Origin: Actinoallomurus purpureus
Lineage (GTDB): Bacteria > Actinomycetota > Actinomycetes > Streptosporangiales > Streptosporangiaceae
Direction: 5' to 3'
Assembly (NCBI RefSeq): GCF_024055795.1
Contig: NZ_JAMXMY010000017.1
Coordinates: 160,497-224,496 of the forward strand
DNA: 64,000 bases
Shown: piece by piece, positions 22,963 to 31,548 of the stretch
Layout: every line of letters starts with the position of its first letter
Position numbering within the stretch: the stretch's first letter is position 1
Position numbers and translations under genes: made by a program
Notes under the pieces: generated by a model
Told to the model about the DNA's origin: nothing
Seen by the model: only the letters and a program-made list of their open reading frames with translations
Database searches by the model: none

Positions 22963-25209
22963 ATGAGACTCCGGATCAAGGCCGCCCGTATCGGGACGGC
23001 CATGGCGATCACCGTGTCAGGCCTGGCCCTGACCGCGACCGGCGCCAGCAGCGCCCAGTCGCCCTACCTCGACCCGCACGCCTCCGTCTCCACCCGCGTC
23101 GCCGACCTCCTCAAGCGCATGACGATCGAGGAGAAGGTCGGCCAGCTCGCCCAGCCCGCCGTCGTGAACATCCAGGGCGGATGCCAGTGGTCCGGCGGCC
23201 CCCTGAACGAGTCCTGCATGCAGCACGTCCTCGGCGACCTGAAGGTCGGCTCGGTGCTGTCCGGGGGCGGCGAGACCCCGGTGAACAACACGCCGAAGGA
23301 CTGGGCCGAGATGGTGAACACGGTCCAGAAGTACGCCATCGACCACTCGCGGCTGCACATCCCGATCGTGTACGGCGTGGACGCGGTGCACGGGCACAAC
23401 AACGTGCTCGGCGCGACCAAGTTCCCCCAGCAGATCGGCGTCGGCGCGACGTGGGACCCGCAGCTCTCCCAGGCGATGGGCGAGTCGACGGCCCGGGCGG
23501 TCAAGGCCACCGGACCGCAGTGGGACTTCGCGCCGGTCCAGGACATCTCGCGCGACACCCGATGGGGCCGCTACTACGAGACCTACTCTGAGGACCCCTA
23601 CCTCGCCGGCACGCTCGGCGCCGCGAACATCCAGGGCCTGCAGAAGACCGGACAGGTCAGCGCGACGGTGAAGCACTTCGCCGGGTACTCCCAGCCGTTC
23701 GCCGGCCACGACCGCTCCGAGGCCCACCTGGACCCGCGCTACTTCCAGGACACGTTCCTGCCGTCGTACAAGGCGGCCGTGGATGCGGGCGCCGACACGG
23801 TGATGGTCAACTCCGGGTCGATCAACGGCATCCCGGCGCACGCCTCGCACTACCTGCTCACCGACCTGCTGCGCCGCCAGTGGGGCTTCAAGGGCCTCGT
23901 GGTCAGCGACTGGAACGACGTCGACGCGCTGCGGACGGCGTACCACCTGACCGACACCTACGCGGGCGCGGTCGCCATCGCGATCAACGCCGGCGTCGAC
24001 ATGGGCATGCTGCCGCCCGGTGAGGTCGACGGGTTCGTCCAGGGCCTGCTGGACGACGTCAAGACCGGCAAGGTCACCAAACGCCGCCTCGACGAGGCCG
24101 TGTCCCGGGTCCTCGCCCTGAAGTTCAAGCTTGGCCTGTTCGAGCACCCGTACGTCGACCCGTCCAAGGCCGACGCGGCCGTGCTGGGCACCGACAAGGA
24201 CCTGGCCGTCCAGGCCGCGACCGAGTCGCAGACCCTGCTGAAGAACGACGGTAACGTCCTGCCCCTGTCGACCGGCACCGGCAAGGTCGTCGTGACCGGC
24301 CCGAGCGCCGACTCGATCCCGAACCAGGACGGCGGCTGGACCATCCAGTGGCAGGGCATCCCCAACGGCGTCAACGACCCCGGGGTGACCGTCTACCAGG
24401 GCATCAAGAACGTCATCGGTGACCACGCCAAGCTCGTCACGAAGGCCGACGACGCGGTCGACCAGACCAAGGACGCCGACGCGGCGATCGTGGTCGTGGG
24501 CGACAAGCCCGGCGCCGAGGGCGTCAACGACCAGGAGCAGCCCGAGCTCGCCGCCGACCAGCAGGACCTCGTCGACCGCCTGCAGGCCACCGGCAAGCCG
24601 GTGATCGTGGTGGTCGTCGCCGACCGGCCGCTGGTGCTCGGCAGTGCGGCCGACGCCAAGCAGCTGCTCATGTCCTGGCTGCCCGGCAGCGAGGGCGGTA
24701 CGGCCGTGGCGAACGTCCTGTTCGGCAAGGCCAACCCGAGCGGGCGGCTCCCGGTCTCCTGGCCGAAGACCACCGGCGACGAGCCGATGTTCTACCAGCA
24801 GCTGCCGGGCACGAACGGCGGCACCAGCTCCGGCTACGACCCGCTGTTCGCCTTCGGCGCGGGCCTGTCCTACACCACGTACGCGGTGCAGGACGTGACG
24901 GTCTCCGGCGGAAACACGGTGAAGGTGTCGGTGAAGGTCGCCAACACCGGTTCCCGCGACGGTGACTTCGTGGTGCCGGTCTTCGCGCAGCAGCCGGTCA
25001 GCCGTATCGTCGCCCCGCCGAACCGCCTCGTCGCCTTCACCCGGGTGCCGCTCAAGGCGGGCGAGTCGACCACCGTGTCACTGTCCTTCCCCCGGTCCCG
25101 CCTCGCCGTGACCCAGGGCGACATCAACGGCTCGGGCACCCGCGCGGTGCTCCCGGGCCTCTACAAGATCGTCGCCGGCGCCAAGTCCGCCGACCTGACG
25201 ATCGACTGA
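22963..25209 (+). CDS. Secreted glycoside hydrolase family 3 beta-glucosidase
   Basis: This 748-residue exoenzyme has a signal peptide (about residues 1-31), the GH3 TIM barrel (about 40-370), the alpha/beta sandwich (about 400-640) and a fibronectin-III-like C-terminal domain (about 655-745). The nucleophile motif GLVVSDWNDVDAL puts the catalytic Asp at residue 316. KHFAGYSQ and GVDAVHGHNN form the substrate pocket. It should release glucose (or xylose) from beta-linked oligosaccharides outside the cell. The upstream gap has an inverted repeat, TGAACGCG (22849-22856) with CGCGTTCA (22879-22886), that could be the operator of the ROK regulator. A 39-nt palindrome terminates the gene. Confidence 0.95.
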   Translation: MRLRIKAARIGTAMAITVSGLALTATGASSAQSPYLDPHASVSTRVADLLKRMTIEEKVGQLAQPAVVNIQGGCQWSGGPLNESCMQHVLGDLKVGSVLSGGGETPVNNTPKDWAEMVNTVQKYAIDHSRLHIPIVYGVDAVHGHNNVLGATKFPQQIGVGATWDPQLSQAMGESTARAVKATGPQWDFAPVQDISRDTRWGRYYETYSEDPYLAGTLGAANIQGLQKTGQVSATVKHFAGYSQPFAGHDRSEAHLDPRYFQDTFLPSYKAAVDAGADTVMVNSGSINGIPAHASHYLLTDLLRRQWGFKGLVVSDWNDVDALRTAYHLTDTYAGAVAIAINAGVDMGMLPPGEVDGFVQGLLDDVKTGKVTKRRLDEAVSRVLALKFKLGLFEHPYVDPSKADAAVLGTDKDLAVQAATESQTLLKNDGNVLPLSTGTGKVVVTGPSADSIPNQDGGWTIQWQGIPNGVNDPGVTVYQGIKNVIGDHAKLVTKADDAVDQTKDADAAIVVVGDKPGAEGVNDQEQPELAADQQDLVDRLQATGKPVIVVVVADRPLVLGSAADAKQLLMSWLPGSEGGTAVANVLFGKANPSGRLPVSWPKTTGDEPMFYQQLPGTNGGTSSGYDPLFAFGAGLSYTTYAVQDVTVSGGNTVKVSVKVANTGSRDGDFVVPVFAQQPVSRIVAPPNRLVAFTRVPLKAGESTTVSLSFPRSRLAVTQGDINGSGTRAVLPGLYKIVAGAKSADLTID

Positions 25210-25240
25210 CCGGACCACCGTAGGCCGCGACTGATCACAA

Positions 25241-25279
25241 GGAGGCCGCGGGGCGATCGTCGATCGCCCCGCGGCCTCC
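25241..25279. terminator. 39-nt palindromic terminator
   Basis: Two perfect 19-nt arms (25241-25259 and 25261-25279, starting GGAGGCCGCGGGGC) flank a single base, 31 nt after the glucosidase stop. The stem is very strong and has no T-run. Confidence 0.85.
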
Positions 25280-25936
25280 GCATCGGGGCTCCGCACGCCG
25301 CGAAGCGCCGGGCGCTCGACGGCCGGCACGCCGGCCCCCAGGAGACGGCACGCCTTGTTCAGCGCCGTCTACTCACGCGAGCAACTTTCTCGTCTGTGTA
25401 GACACCGTGGGAAGAGACGCCAGCTCCCGCCGAGTCCGCCGTGCTGCGAGGCGGACCACACCTCACAGCACGAAGCTCAAACCCATGAGACGCCGATCAC
25501 GGCTCCCCCTTCCCCCCATGAATGGGTCGCCGCCCGCCGCGGCGTGATCGCTAGTGGTCGCCACCGCGACCGATTTGTCGCGAAAGCCTGCTGCGTGGCC
25601 GGCCGACCTCGCGATGCGGGATCGGGCGGCTGCGGGACCACTCCCCCTGCATCCGGCGTCGCGGCGACTTTGCCGCCGTCGTGGTCACGTTGCCGCCGTC
25701 GTTGACGGGTCGATGACCGGTTTGCCCGGGTTAGCGCGTCAATACCGACGTCAATGTGGCTGATCGATCCGGTCGGGCGACTCCAAGCTCCGGCGGGCCG
25801 GGCGTGAGGCTCGGTGAAGGGCCGCACTGCCGGGCGATTCCTCCCAGTAAGGGACCCGATTCCGGCGGCTTTACCGAGCACTACGCCCGCTCGTGGCCGG
25901 ACGCCCCCTGCGAGCGACTGGGGACTTCCGACGCTT
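25280..25936. other. Non-coding junction between the glucosidase gene and the regulator triad
   Basis: No frame here has recognisable or codon-biased coding sequence. Around 25668-25705 the run TTGCCGCCGTCGT occurs twice. GC content falls to the right, toward the AT-richer regulator triad, so this is a plausible boundary of an acquired segment. I see no tRNA, integrase or direct repeat marking it. Confidence 0.45.
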
Positions 25937-26392
25937 TTACTCCTTATTCCGGGGAAGTCGAGCCCATATGATCTTTCCGCCGCCGTTCATCTTCGGTATC
26001 CGCCTGGAACCCCAACTCTGAGCGAGCCGGGAGACGATGAAGAGCCCTTTTCCGCTCGTAGAGAGGAGGAATTCGTCACCTTCGGCGAGGGTTCTAGGCT
26101 TGGGCAGCGTCCAAGACGGGTCCCAGACCTCGATGAGAGGGCTACCGCCGTTCCAGCAGAGCATGAGCTTGAAGAACTCTGCGGTAGGAACGTGGACGTA
26201 GGCGTTGGTGATGAACTCCGACGCGATCAGAGTCGCATCGTCCACCAGATCAGGACGCTTCATTACGAGCATGCGGTGCTCGATGAAGGTGCGAGCGATG
26301 TCAGCGGCCTGAGGCACCGGCCGAAGGGTCACGACGGTCTTCCGATCCCTGCCGTCCATCACCGTCTCGATCGGGCTCGCCAGCGCATCCAT
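25937..26392 (-). CDS. HATPase-type ATP-binding protein (anti-sigma/regulator kinase-like)
   Basis: This 151-residue protein is a stand-alone GHKL ATPase domain of the RsbW/SpoIIAB type. The N-box EFITNAYVH is at about residues 59-67 and the G2-like GKGLFIV at 114-120. The first glycine box is altered (VWDPSW). Such proteins are routinely encoded divergently from DUF5753 helix-turn-helix regulators in Streptomyces and relatives, where their role is largely unknown. ATG 26392 was chosen for its G-rich upstream site; ATG 26359 is an alternative. Base composition is less GC-rich than flanking genes, for example many AT-ending codons near the start. It lies 165 nt from the divergent regulator. 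Confidence 0.82.
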   Translation of the reverse strand: MDALASPIETVMDGRDRKTVVTLRPVPQAADIARTFIEHRMLVMKRPDLVDDATLIASEFITNAYVHVPTAEFFKLMLCWNGGSPLIEVWDPSWTLPKPRTLAEGDEFLLSTSGKGLFIVSRLAQSWGSRRIPKMNGGGKIIWARLPRNKE

Positions 26393-26557
26393 GGCCACCC
26401 ACCCCCATCTGCCATATTTCAGGCTGTTCGGTCCATTCTGGATCGTTCTTGCTATCCGGACTCGTCCGGTAATTCTTGGAGCCGATTGACAGAAAGTCTG
26501 GACCAGATAGAACAGGCGAGATATCTTTTCGAAAGGCTTGAAGAGATTGGAGGTGCC

Positions 26558-27364
26558 ATGCAGACGGATCCAGTGATCGATCCAGATACCGGCCTCTGGA
26601 ACTGGCTGGCCTACGACCTGCGGTTCTATAGACAGAAGTACGGTATGTCGCAATCGGCGATATCGGAGGTCATCAAGACCAGCCCTCCAAACCTTTCAAA
26701 CCTTGAAGCGGGCAGGAGACGCCTCAAGGACGAACAGGCTGAAGCGCTAGACGAGCGCTTCAAGACAGGCGGCCACTTCAAGAGGCTCCTGAGGTACGCC
26801 CGCCTGGGGCATGATCCAAACTGGTTCAAGCAGTACGTAGGCATCGAGTCGAGAGCGTCCGTCCTCAAGGTCTATGAGCCCATCGCCGTACCAGGCATCC
26901 TTCAGACGCCCGAGTACGCGGGAGCCCTCTTCAAGGCTGGAGGCGCCCGCAACGTCGAGGAGCTGATCGAGAAGCGCATGAAGCGCCAAGAGGTGCTGCG
27001 CAGACCGGACCCACCTCTTCTGTGGGTCGTGGTCACAGAGAACGTGATCGACTGGCCGGTAGGAGGGGCAAGCGTGATGCGGAAGCAGCTCGCTCGTCTA
27101 CTGGAGGTGGCAGAGCAGCCCAACATAGGGATGCGAGTGATCCCACGGTCAGCCGGCGCTCATGCCGGCTTCGACGGCAGTCTCTACCTCCTCTCCGGAG
27201 AAGACGGAGATATCGCCTACATCGAAGCCACCGGAGGCGGACGCCTGGTACCGTCCCTGACCGAGGTACGTTCGTACGAAGCGAGGTTTGAACGCATCGG
27301 ACAATCGGCCTTGCCGATGGAATCCTCCCTGAGAATGATCAGAGATGCGATGGAGGCTCTGTAG
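26558..27364 (+). CDS. XRE-type regulator with DUF5753 (Scr1-like) domain
   Basis: This 268-residue protein has an N-terminal helix-turn-helix (about residues 13-68: YRQKYGMSQSAISEVIKTS, PNLSNLEAGRRRLK) and a DUF5753 domain (about 90-265), with the hallmark YEPIAVPGILQTPEYA and later RVIPRSAGAHAGFDGSLYLLS. GGAGG lies directly before ATG 26558, fixing the start. These regulators are often paired with a DUF397 protein immediately downstream, and indeed a short DUF397 gene overlaps its stop codon. In Streptomyces, Scr1/Scr2-type pairs affect antibiotic production and behave like toxin-antitoxin modules; that function is an extrapolation here. Confidence 0.92.
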   Translation: MQTDPVIDPDTGLWNWLAYDLRFYRQKYGMSQSAISEVIKTSPPNLSNLEAGRRRLKDEQAEALDERFKTGGHFKRLLRYARLGHDPNWFKQYVGIESRASVLKVYEPIAVPGILQTPEYAGALFKAGGARNVEELIEKRMKRQEVLRRPDPPLLWVVVTENVIDWPVGGASVMRKQLARLLEVAEQPNIGMRVIPRSAGAHAGFDGSLYLLSGEDGDIAYIEATGGGRLVPSLTEVRSYEARFERIGQSALPMESSLRMIRDAMEAL

Positions 27365-27468
27365 TGTCAGCGATCATCACCTCCGACGGGTTCAGGAAAA
27401 GCAGCCGTAGTGGGAACCAAGGTGGCGCCTGCGTAGAGGTCAAAGTGGTGGATTCCGAGTCTGCCTGA
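27364..27468 (+). CDS. Truncated DUF397 protein, 34 aa
   Basis: GTG 27364 overlaps the preceding TAG stop by one base (TAGTG), so translation is coupled. The 34 codons encode FRKSSRSGNQGGACVEVKVV, the unmistakable N-terminal DUF397 motif (W/F-x-KSS-S-x-CVEV). The protein then stops after DSESA, where normal members of about 60 residues continue with RDSKDPxGPxLxF. It has thus lost the second strand pair. A hairpin terminator begins 15 bases later. It may be a degraded partner of the DUF5753 regulator or a minimal functional version. I regard the gene call as good and its activity as doubtful. Confidence 0.7.
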   Translation: MSAIITSDGFRKSSRSGNQGGACVEVKVVDSESA

Positions 27469-27482
27469 TTGATTGAAATAAG

Positions 27483-27510
27483 GAACCCACGACCTTCGAG
27501 TCGTGGGTTC
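27483..27510. terminator. Hairpin terminator of the regulator pair
   Basis: GAACCCACGA and TCGTGGGTTC form a perfect 10-bp stem with an 8-nt loop, followed by TCTTGG. It separates the regulator pair from the convergent exporter gene. Confidence 0.75.
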
Positions 27511-27518
27511 TCTTGGCG

Positions 27519-28788
27519 TCAGGAGCGGCGGCCACCGACCGCCAGGATGAGCCCGGCGACCAGGCAGAGGGCCGCCGCCACGGCGAAGGCCGTCCCGGCC
27601 GCCAGCCCGCCCATCACGGCGACGCCCAGCGTGGCGCCGACCTGGCGCACCGCGTTCAGCAGGCCGCTCGCCACGCCGGCCGCACCCTCGGGCGCCGCCT
27701 GCACGACTCCTGTGACCAGGGCGGGCAGCGAGAACGACACACCGAAGCCGATCAGGAGCATGCCCAGCCACGGCACCGGGGACGCGGCGAGGCAGCCGAG
27801 GGTGAGCAGAGCCAGCCCGGCCAGGACCGGCGGACGCGGCCCGTACCTCGCGACCAGCCGGCCGGTCACCAGCGGATTGAACGCGGTCGGCAGGGTCAGC
27901 GGCAGGAACGCCAGGCCGGTGGCCACCGGTCCCAAGTGACGCTGCAACGACAGGGTCAGCACGAACAGGCCGCCCGACAGCGCGAAGTTCACCGCCGCGC
28001 CCGCGATCAGGCCCCGGCGCACGCCTGGCTCGGCGATCACCGCGCCGGGGACGGCCGGGGACGCGCTGCGCCGCTCCACGATGACCATGACCACGGCGAG
28101 GACGGCCACCGCGATCGCCGAGACGACGCGCCGGTCGACGATGGCGTCGGTGAGCGCCGCCAGGAAGGCGCAGGCCACGAGCTGCGCCCACCAGTCGATG
28201 GCCCGCCCGGTCGCGGGCACCCGGATGTCACGGACGAGCACGAGGCTCAGCAGCACCACCGGGACGTTCACGAGGAACACCGCCCGCCAGCCACCGACCG
28301 ACCGACACCAGCAAGCCGCCCGCGACCGGGCCGGCCGCCAGCGCGCAGCCGGTGATCGCCGCCCAGGCGCCGAGGGCCCGGCCGCGCTCGGCCGGAACGG
28401 GGTACAGCCGGGTGATGATCGCCAGTGAGCTCGGCAGGCACAGCGCGCCCGCCGCGCCGAGCACGGCGCGCAGGACGACGAGGACGGCCAGGTTCGGCGC
28501 CGCCGCGCTGAGCAGGGACACCAGGCCGAACGCGGCGACGCCGGCGGCGAACACCCGGTGCGCGCCGAACCGATCCGACATCGCGCCGGCGGTGGGCAGC
28601 AGCGCGGCGAAGGTCACCGTGTAACCGGTGACCGCCCACTGCAGCCCGGAGACCCCGCCGCCGAGCGAGGCACGCAGGTCGGGCAGGGCGACGGTCAGGA
28701 CGGTCGTGTCGAGCAGGACCATGCAATAGCCGAGCGACAGGCCGAACAGCCGGCTCGCCCGGGACATCGTGACGGTTTCGGAAACCAC
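27519..28788 (-). pseudogene. MFS drug exporter (DHA2-like) broken by a 4-bp tandem-repeat frameshift
   Basis: Two frames together encode one major-facilitator transporter of about 422 residues. The first (from GTG 28788) runs MSRASRLFGLSLGYCMVLLD, DTTVLTVALPDL, and motif A-like GAMSDRFGAHRVF to LLVSVG. The second resumes VGGWRAVFLVNVP and continues to AVGGRRS. At 28294-28305 the plus strand carries CCGA three times; with two copies the frame would read SVGGWRAVFLVN, the exact family consensus. The extra 4 bp (net +1) truncates the product after about six helices. ATG 28767 is an alternative start. It is divergent from a LysR regulator, its likely controller. It could be a true mutation, a phase-variable switch, or an assembly error. 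Confidence 0.8.
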
Positions 28789-28896
28789 GTGCGACTCCAG
28801 GAGAATGGGAGGCGCCCACCGTCGCGCCGGTCGCCCACCGCCCTCCACCGGCGACGGCGAACACCCCGTTCGGCGAAACCGAAAGGCCAGGTCAGC

Positions 28897-29733
28897 GTGG
28901 AGTTCCGACAGTTGCGCACCTTCCTCGCCGTCGCCGCCGAAGGCACGGTGACCGACGCGGCGATCGCCGTGGACCTGGCGCCGTCCTCGGTCTCGGAGCA
29001 GGTACGGGCGCTGGAGCGGTCGCTCGGGGTCGCCCTGTTCGACCGGACGCCGGAGGGCATGCGCCTCACGGCCGCCGGACGGCGGATGACGCCCTGGGCC
29101 CGGCGACTCCTCGACCAGGCGGAGGAGGCACGCCGCGAGGTGACCGGCCACCCGCCCCTCGTACGGCTCGGGGCCCTGGAGACGCTGGCCGCCACCCTGG
29201 TCCCCGGCATCGTCGGGCGGCTCGCGGCCCGCCGTCCGGACCTGGGCGTCGAGGTCGCACCGCTCAACCGCCGGGAGATCCTCACCGGCGTCGACGCGGG
29301 GTCACTCGACGCCGGGCTGATCCTCGACAGCGGCCCGGCCGTGGGCGGCCTCGGCTTCGACGCGCCCGCGCGGCTGGCCTTCCTCGACGTGGAGGACGTG
29401 CCGCTGGCGTTCGTCACCGCTCCCGGCGCGGCCCGCGACCGGCTGCTCGTCACGCCTCCCGGCTGCTCGTTCCGCATGGTCGCCGACCAAGTGCTGGGCG
29501 CCGCCGGCGAGCGCACCGAGCTCGCCTCCGTCACCGTGATCCACGGGTGGGCGCGCCGGGGCCTCGGCGCGGCTCTGCTACCGGAGTTCGCCGTTGCCGA
29601 GGATCTCGATTCGGGGGCGCTCGTCCGCCACCCGGTGGAGACGCCCGACATCGCGTTGCGCCTCGTCTGGCGGGCCGACCGCGAGGGGTCCGTCCGCGAG
29701 CTGCTGTACGCCGCGGCCGGGGGGCGTATGTAA
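28897..29733 (+). CDS. LysR-family transcriptional regulator
   Basis: This 278-residue protein has the LysR winged helix at residues 1-60 (MEFRQLRTFLAVAAEGTVTDAA, then SVSEQVRALERSLGVALFDRTPEGMRLTAAG) and an effector domain from about 88. The effector domain includes RLGALETLAATLVPGIVGRL, and its C-terminus is trimmed compared with the typical 300 residues. The start is GTG at 28897. It is divergent from the broken MFS exporter with a gap of 108 nt, the classical arrangement for a regulator of an efflux gene; its operator should lie in that gap, although I do not see a clear T-N11-A dyad. Confidence 0.92.
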   Translation: MEFRQLRTFLAVAAEGTVTDAAIAVDLAPSSVSEQVRALERSLGVALFDRTPEGMRLTAAGRRMTPWARRLLDQAEEARREVTGHPPLVRLGALETLAATLVPGIVGRLAARRPDLGVEVAPLNRREILTGVDAGSLDAGLILDSGPAVGGLGFDAPARLAFLDVEDVPLAFVTAPGAARDRLLVTPPGCSFRMVADQVLGAAGERTELASVTVIHGWARRGLGAALLPEFAVAEDLDSGALVRHPVETPDIALRLVWRADREGSVRELLYAAAGGRM

Positions 29734-29744
29734 CGGCGGGAGCA

Positions 29745-29903
29745 CGGCGGGCCGGCGTCGCCGGGCAACACCAGGCCGGTGTACTCGGTGGGCCGCTCGA
29801 TGACCGGACGGTCGATGTCGCGGTGGGTCAAGGTCACCGAGACGCCATCGCGTTCCAGCAGGCGGGCGGGCTCGATCGCGATGCCGGCGGACCCTTTTCC
29901 GGA
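29745..29903 (-). pseudogene. Unidentified gene scrap
   Basis: On the minus strand, between a TAG at 29904-29906 and about 29745, the frame reads GIAIEPARLLERDGVSVTL, then THRDIDRPVIERPTEYTGL and VLPGDAGPP. Third positions are strongly G/C, as in real genes here, but no start or family match is evident and the frame runs into the antisense of the LysR gene. I treat it as a possible remnant of an unknown gene. Confidence 0.3.
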
Positions 29904-29951
29904 CTAGAAAGTGATCACAGGGGTCGTAGGTCCTCCTCTAGAGTCGCCCGC

Positions 29952-30611
29952 GTGCCTGATCTCTCCTACCTCGCGGCCGTCCGGGAGTCGTACGACACTG
30001 TCGCCGCCGACTACTTCGAACAGGTCAAGCCCCCGGCGGAGCTGGATCCGCTGTCACGCGGGATGTTGGCCGCTTTCGCCGAGGTCGTGCGGACGGGCGA
30101 CCGCGGGGCCGTTGCAGACCTGGGATGCGGGCCCGGGAAAGTGACGGCGCACCTGGCCGAGCAGGGGGTGTCCGCGTTCGGCATCGACCTGTCGCCCGCG
30201 ATGGTCGCGCTGGCCCGTCAGGCTTACCCAGATCTGAGTTTCACCGTCGGCTCGATGACCGCGCTGGCGATCGAGGACAACGAGCTCGGCGGCATCCTTG
30301 CCTACTACTCCACCCACCACACGCCACCGACGTTGTTGCCGATCGTGTTCAGCGAATTCCATCGCACTCTCGCGCCCGGCGGCTATCTGATGCTCGCCGG
30401 CCATGTGGGAGCCGGTGAGCACCTACGTCCGACGCAGGCGTATGGGGGTCACCCGGTGTCTTTCGAGTCCTACCTGTTGCCGCCAGATCGGATTGCCGAG
30501 CTCTTGCACCAGGCCGGGCTCGTTGTTACCGCGCGACTGGTGCACGAGCCCGGCGAAGGAGCCAAGAGGACCGTCGCTACCTTTCTTGCCCGAAGGCCCG
30601 AACGGCCGTGA
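29952..30611 (+). CDS. Class I SAM-dependent methyltransferase
   Basis: This 219-residue protein has motif I VADLGCGPGKVTAHL at about residues 54-68. The acidic end of strand 2 is GIDLSP, the motif for the donor pocket is FTVGSMTAL, and the post-III region is FHRTLAPGGYLMLAGHVG. RESYDTVAADYFEQV at the N-terminus is typical of the UbiE/Methyltransf_11-25 group. The substrate is unknown; such genes often methylate small metabolites. The start is GTG at 29952, the first plausible codon; no strong ribosome site is seen. Codon use is a little more AT-rich than its neighbours, suggesting relatively recent acquisition with the flanking accessory genes. Confidence 0.88.
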   Translation: MPDLSYLAAVRESYDTVAADYFEQVKPPAELDPLSRGMLAAFAEVVRTGDRGAVADLGCGPGKVTAHLAEQGVSAFGIDLSPAMVALARQAYPDLSFTVGSMTALAIEDNELGGILAYYSTHHTPPTLLPIVFSEFHRTLAPGGYLMLAGHVGAGEHLRPTQAYGGHPVSFESYLLPPDRIAELLHQAGLVVTARLVHEPGEGAKRTVATFLARRPERP

Positions 30612-30724
30612 GGTGCGTATCTGCGCGCGGCGGTCCGCACAGCCCCCAGGCCATAGTGGCCAGGTCCGGCGCAAATAGGTTAAAAAGCGGAAAAGCGCCG
30701 CACTGGGCATCCTCTTGATCAGGA

Positions 30725-30758
30725 CACTTCACGGGTTCGCCCCGTTGCTCGTGAAGTG
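30725..30758 (+). promoter_or_regulatory. Leader hairpin just before the deacetylase gene
   Basis: CACTTCACG and CGTGAAGTG form a perfect 9-bp stem around a 16-nt loop containing GGTTCGCCCCG. It ends about 14 bases before ATG 30772, and the ribosome site (AGGAAC) follows at once. It might be a translational control or protein-binding element; I could not match it to the c-di-AMP riboswitch or any other known class. Confidence 0.4.
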
Positions 30759-30771
30759 AGGAACCCCCCCC

Positions 30772-31548
30772 ATGCCCGGTGGAAGACCGGCCGCACTCCG
30801 TCGGCCCGTCGCCCTGCTCGGAACCGCGATCGCCCTGCTCGCCGCCGCCCTCTCCGCAACGCCCGCGCACGCCGCACCGCCCGCATCGGCGGCCGGGACC
30901 GCACGGGCTGCGTCGGCGGCGGCCCCGCTCGCCCACGGTGCGGCGGCCCGCTCGGAGACCTACGGCGCGCCGGCCCGTTCCCGGCGGGCGAAGGTCGTCT
31001 ATCTGACCTTCGACGACGGGCCGGGACCGTACACCTCGAAGGTGCTCAAGACCCTCAGCAGGTACGGTGCCCGGGCCACCTTCTTCGAGATCGGCCAGAA
31101 CGTCGTCCGCCACCCCGGACTGACCAGGAAGGTGATCGCGCAGGGCGGGAGCGTGCAGAACCACACCTGGTCCCACCCCGACCTGACCAGGGTCTCGGCG
31201 AGCGTCTTCCGGTCCCAGGTCATCCGGACCGACCACGCGATCCACGCGGCCATCGGCCGGACTCCGAAATGCCTGCGCCCGCCGTACGGGGCGGTCGACC
31301 ACAGCGTCTACGCTCGGGCGCGAGCGCTGCACAAGAAGGTCGTCCTATGGACGGTTGACCCGCAGGACTGGGCGCGGCCGGGCACGTCCGCGATCGTCCA
31401 TCGTGTCCTCACCCACGTGCGCCCCGGCTCCGTCGTCATCATGCACGACGGCGGCGGGAACCGCAGCCAGACCGTGGCGGCCCTGCCGAAGATCCTCAAG
31501 ACGCTCAAGAAGCGCGGATACACCTTCCAGTTGATCGCCTGCGGCTAG
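30772..31548 (+). CDS. Secreted polysaccharide deacetylase (NodB homology)
   Basis: This 258-residue protein has a signal peptide (cleavage after AHA, residue 34), an Ala-rich linker (35-72) and a NodB domain (74-255). All catalytic motifs are present: TFDDGP at 79-84 (base and metal Asp), the metal-binding HTWSH (His131 and His135), RPPYG, DPQDW and IMHDGGG. It should remove N-acetyl groups from peptidoglycan or chitin oligosaccharides outside the membrane. ATG 30772 follows AGGAAC. Its TAG stop codon lies inside the left end of the 65-bp inverted repeat at 31545, so that element may have replaced the original end of the gene. Confidence 0.93.
   Translation: MPGGRPAALRRPVALLGTAIALLAAALSATPAHAAPPASAAGTARAASAAAPLAHGAAARSETYGAPARSRRAKVVYLTFDDGPGPYTSKVLKTLSRYGARATFFEIGQNVVRHPGLTRKVIAQGGSVQNHTWSHPDLTRVSASVFRSQVIRTDHAIHAAIGRTPKCLRPPYGAVDHSVYARARALHKKVVLWTVDPQDWARPGTSAIVHRVLTHVRPGSVVIMHDGGGNRSQTVAALPKILKTLKKRGYTFQLIACG

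Noticed and set aside
30612..30771. c-di-AMP (ydaO-type) riboswitch ahead of the deacetylase
   Set aside because: Only one hairpin is clear and the conserved ydaO core sequences are absent.
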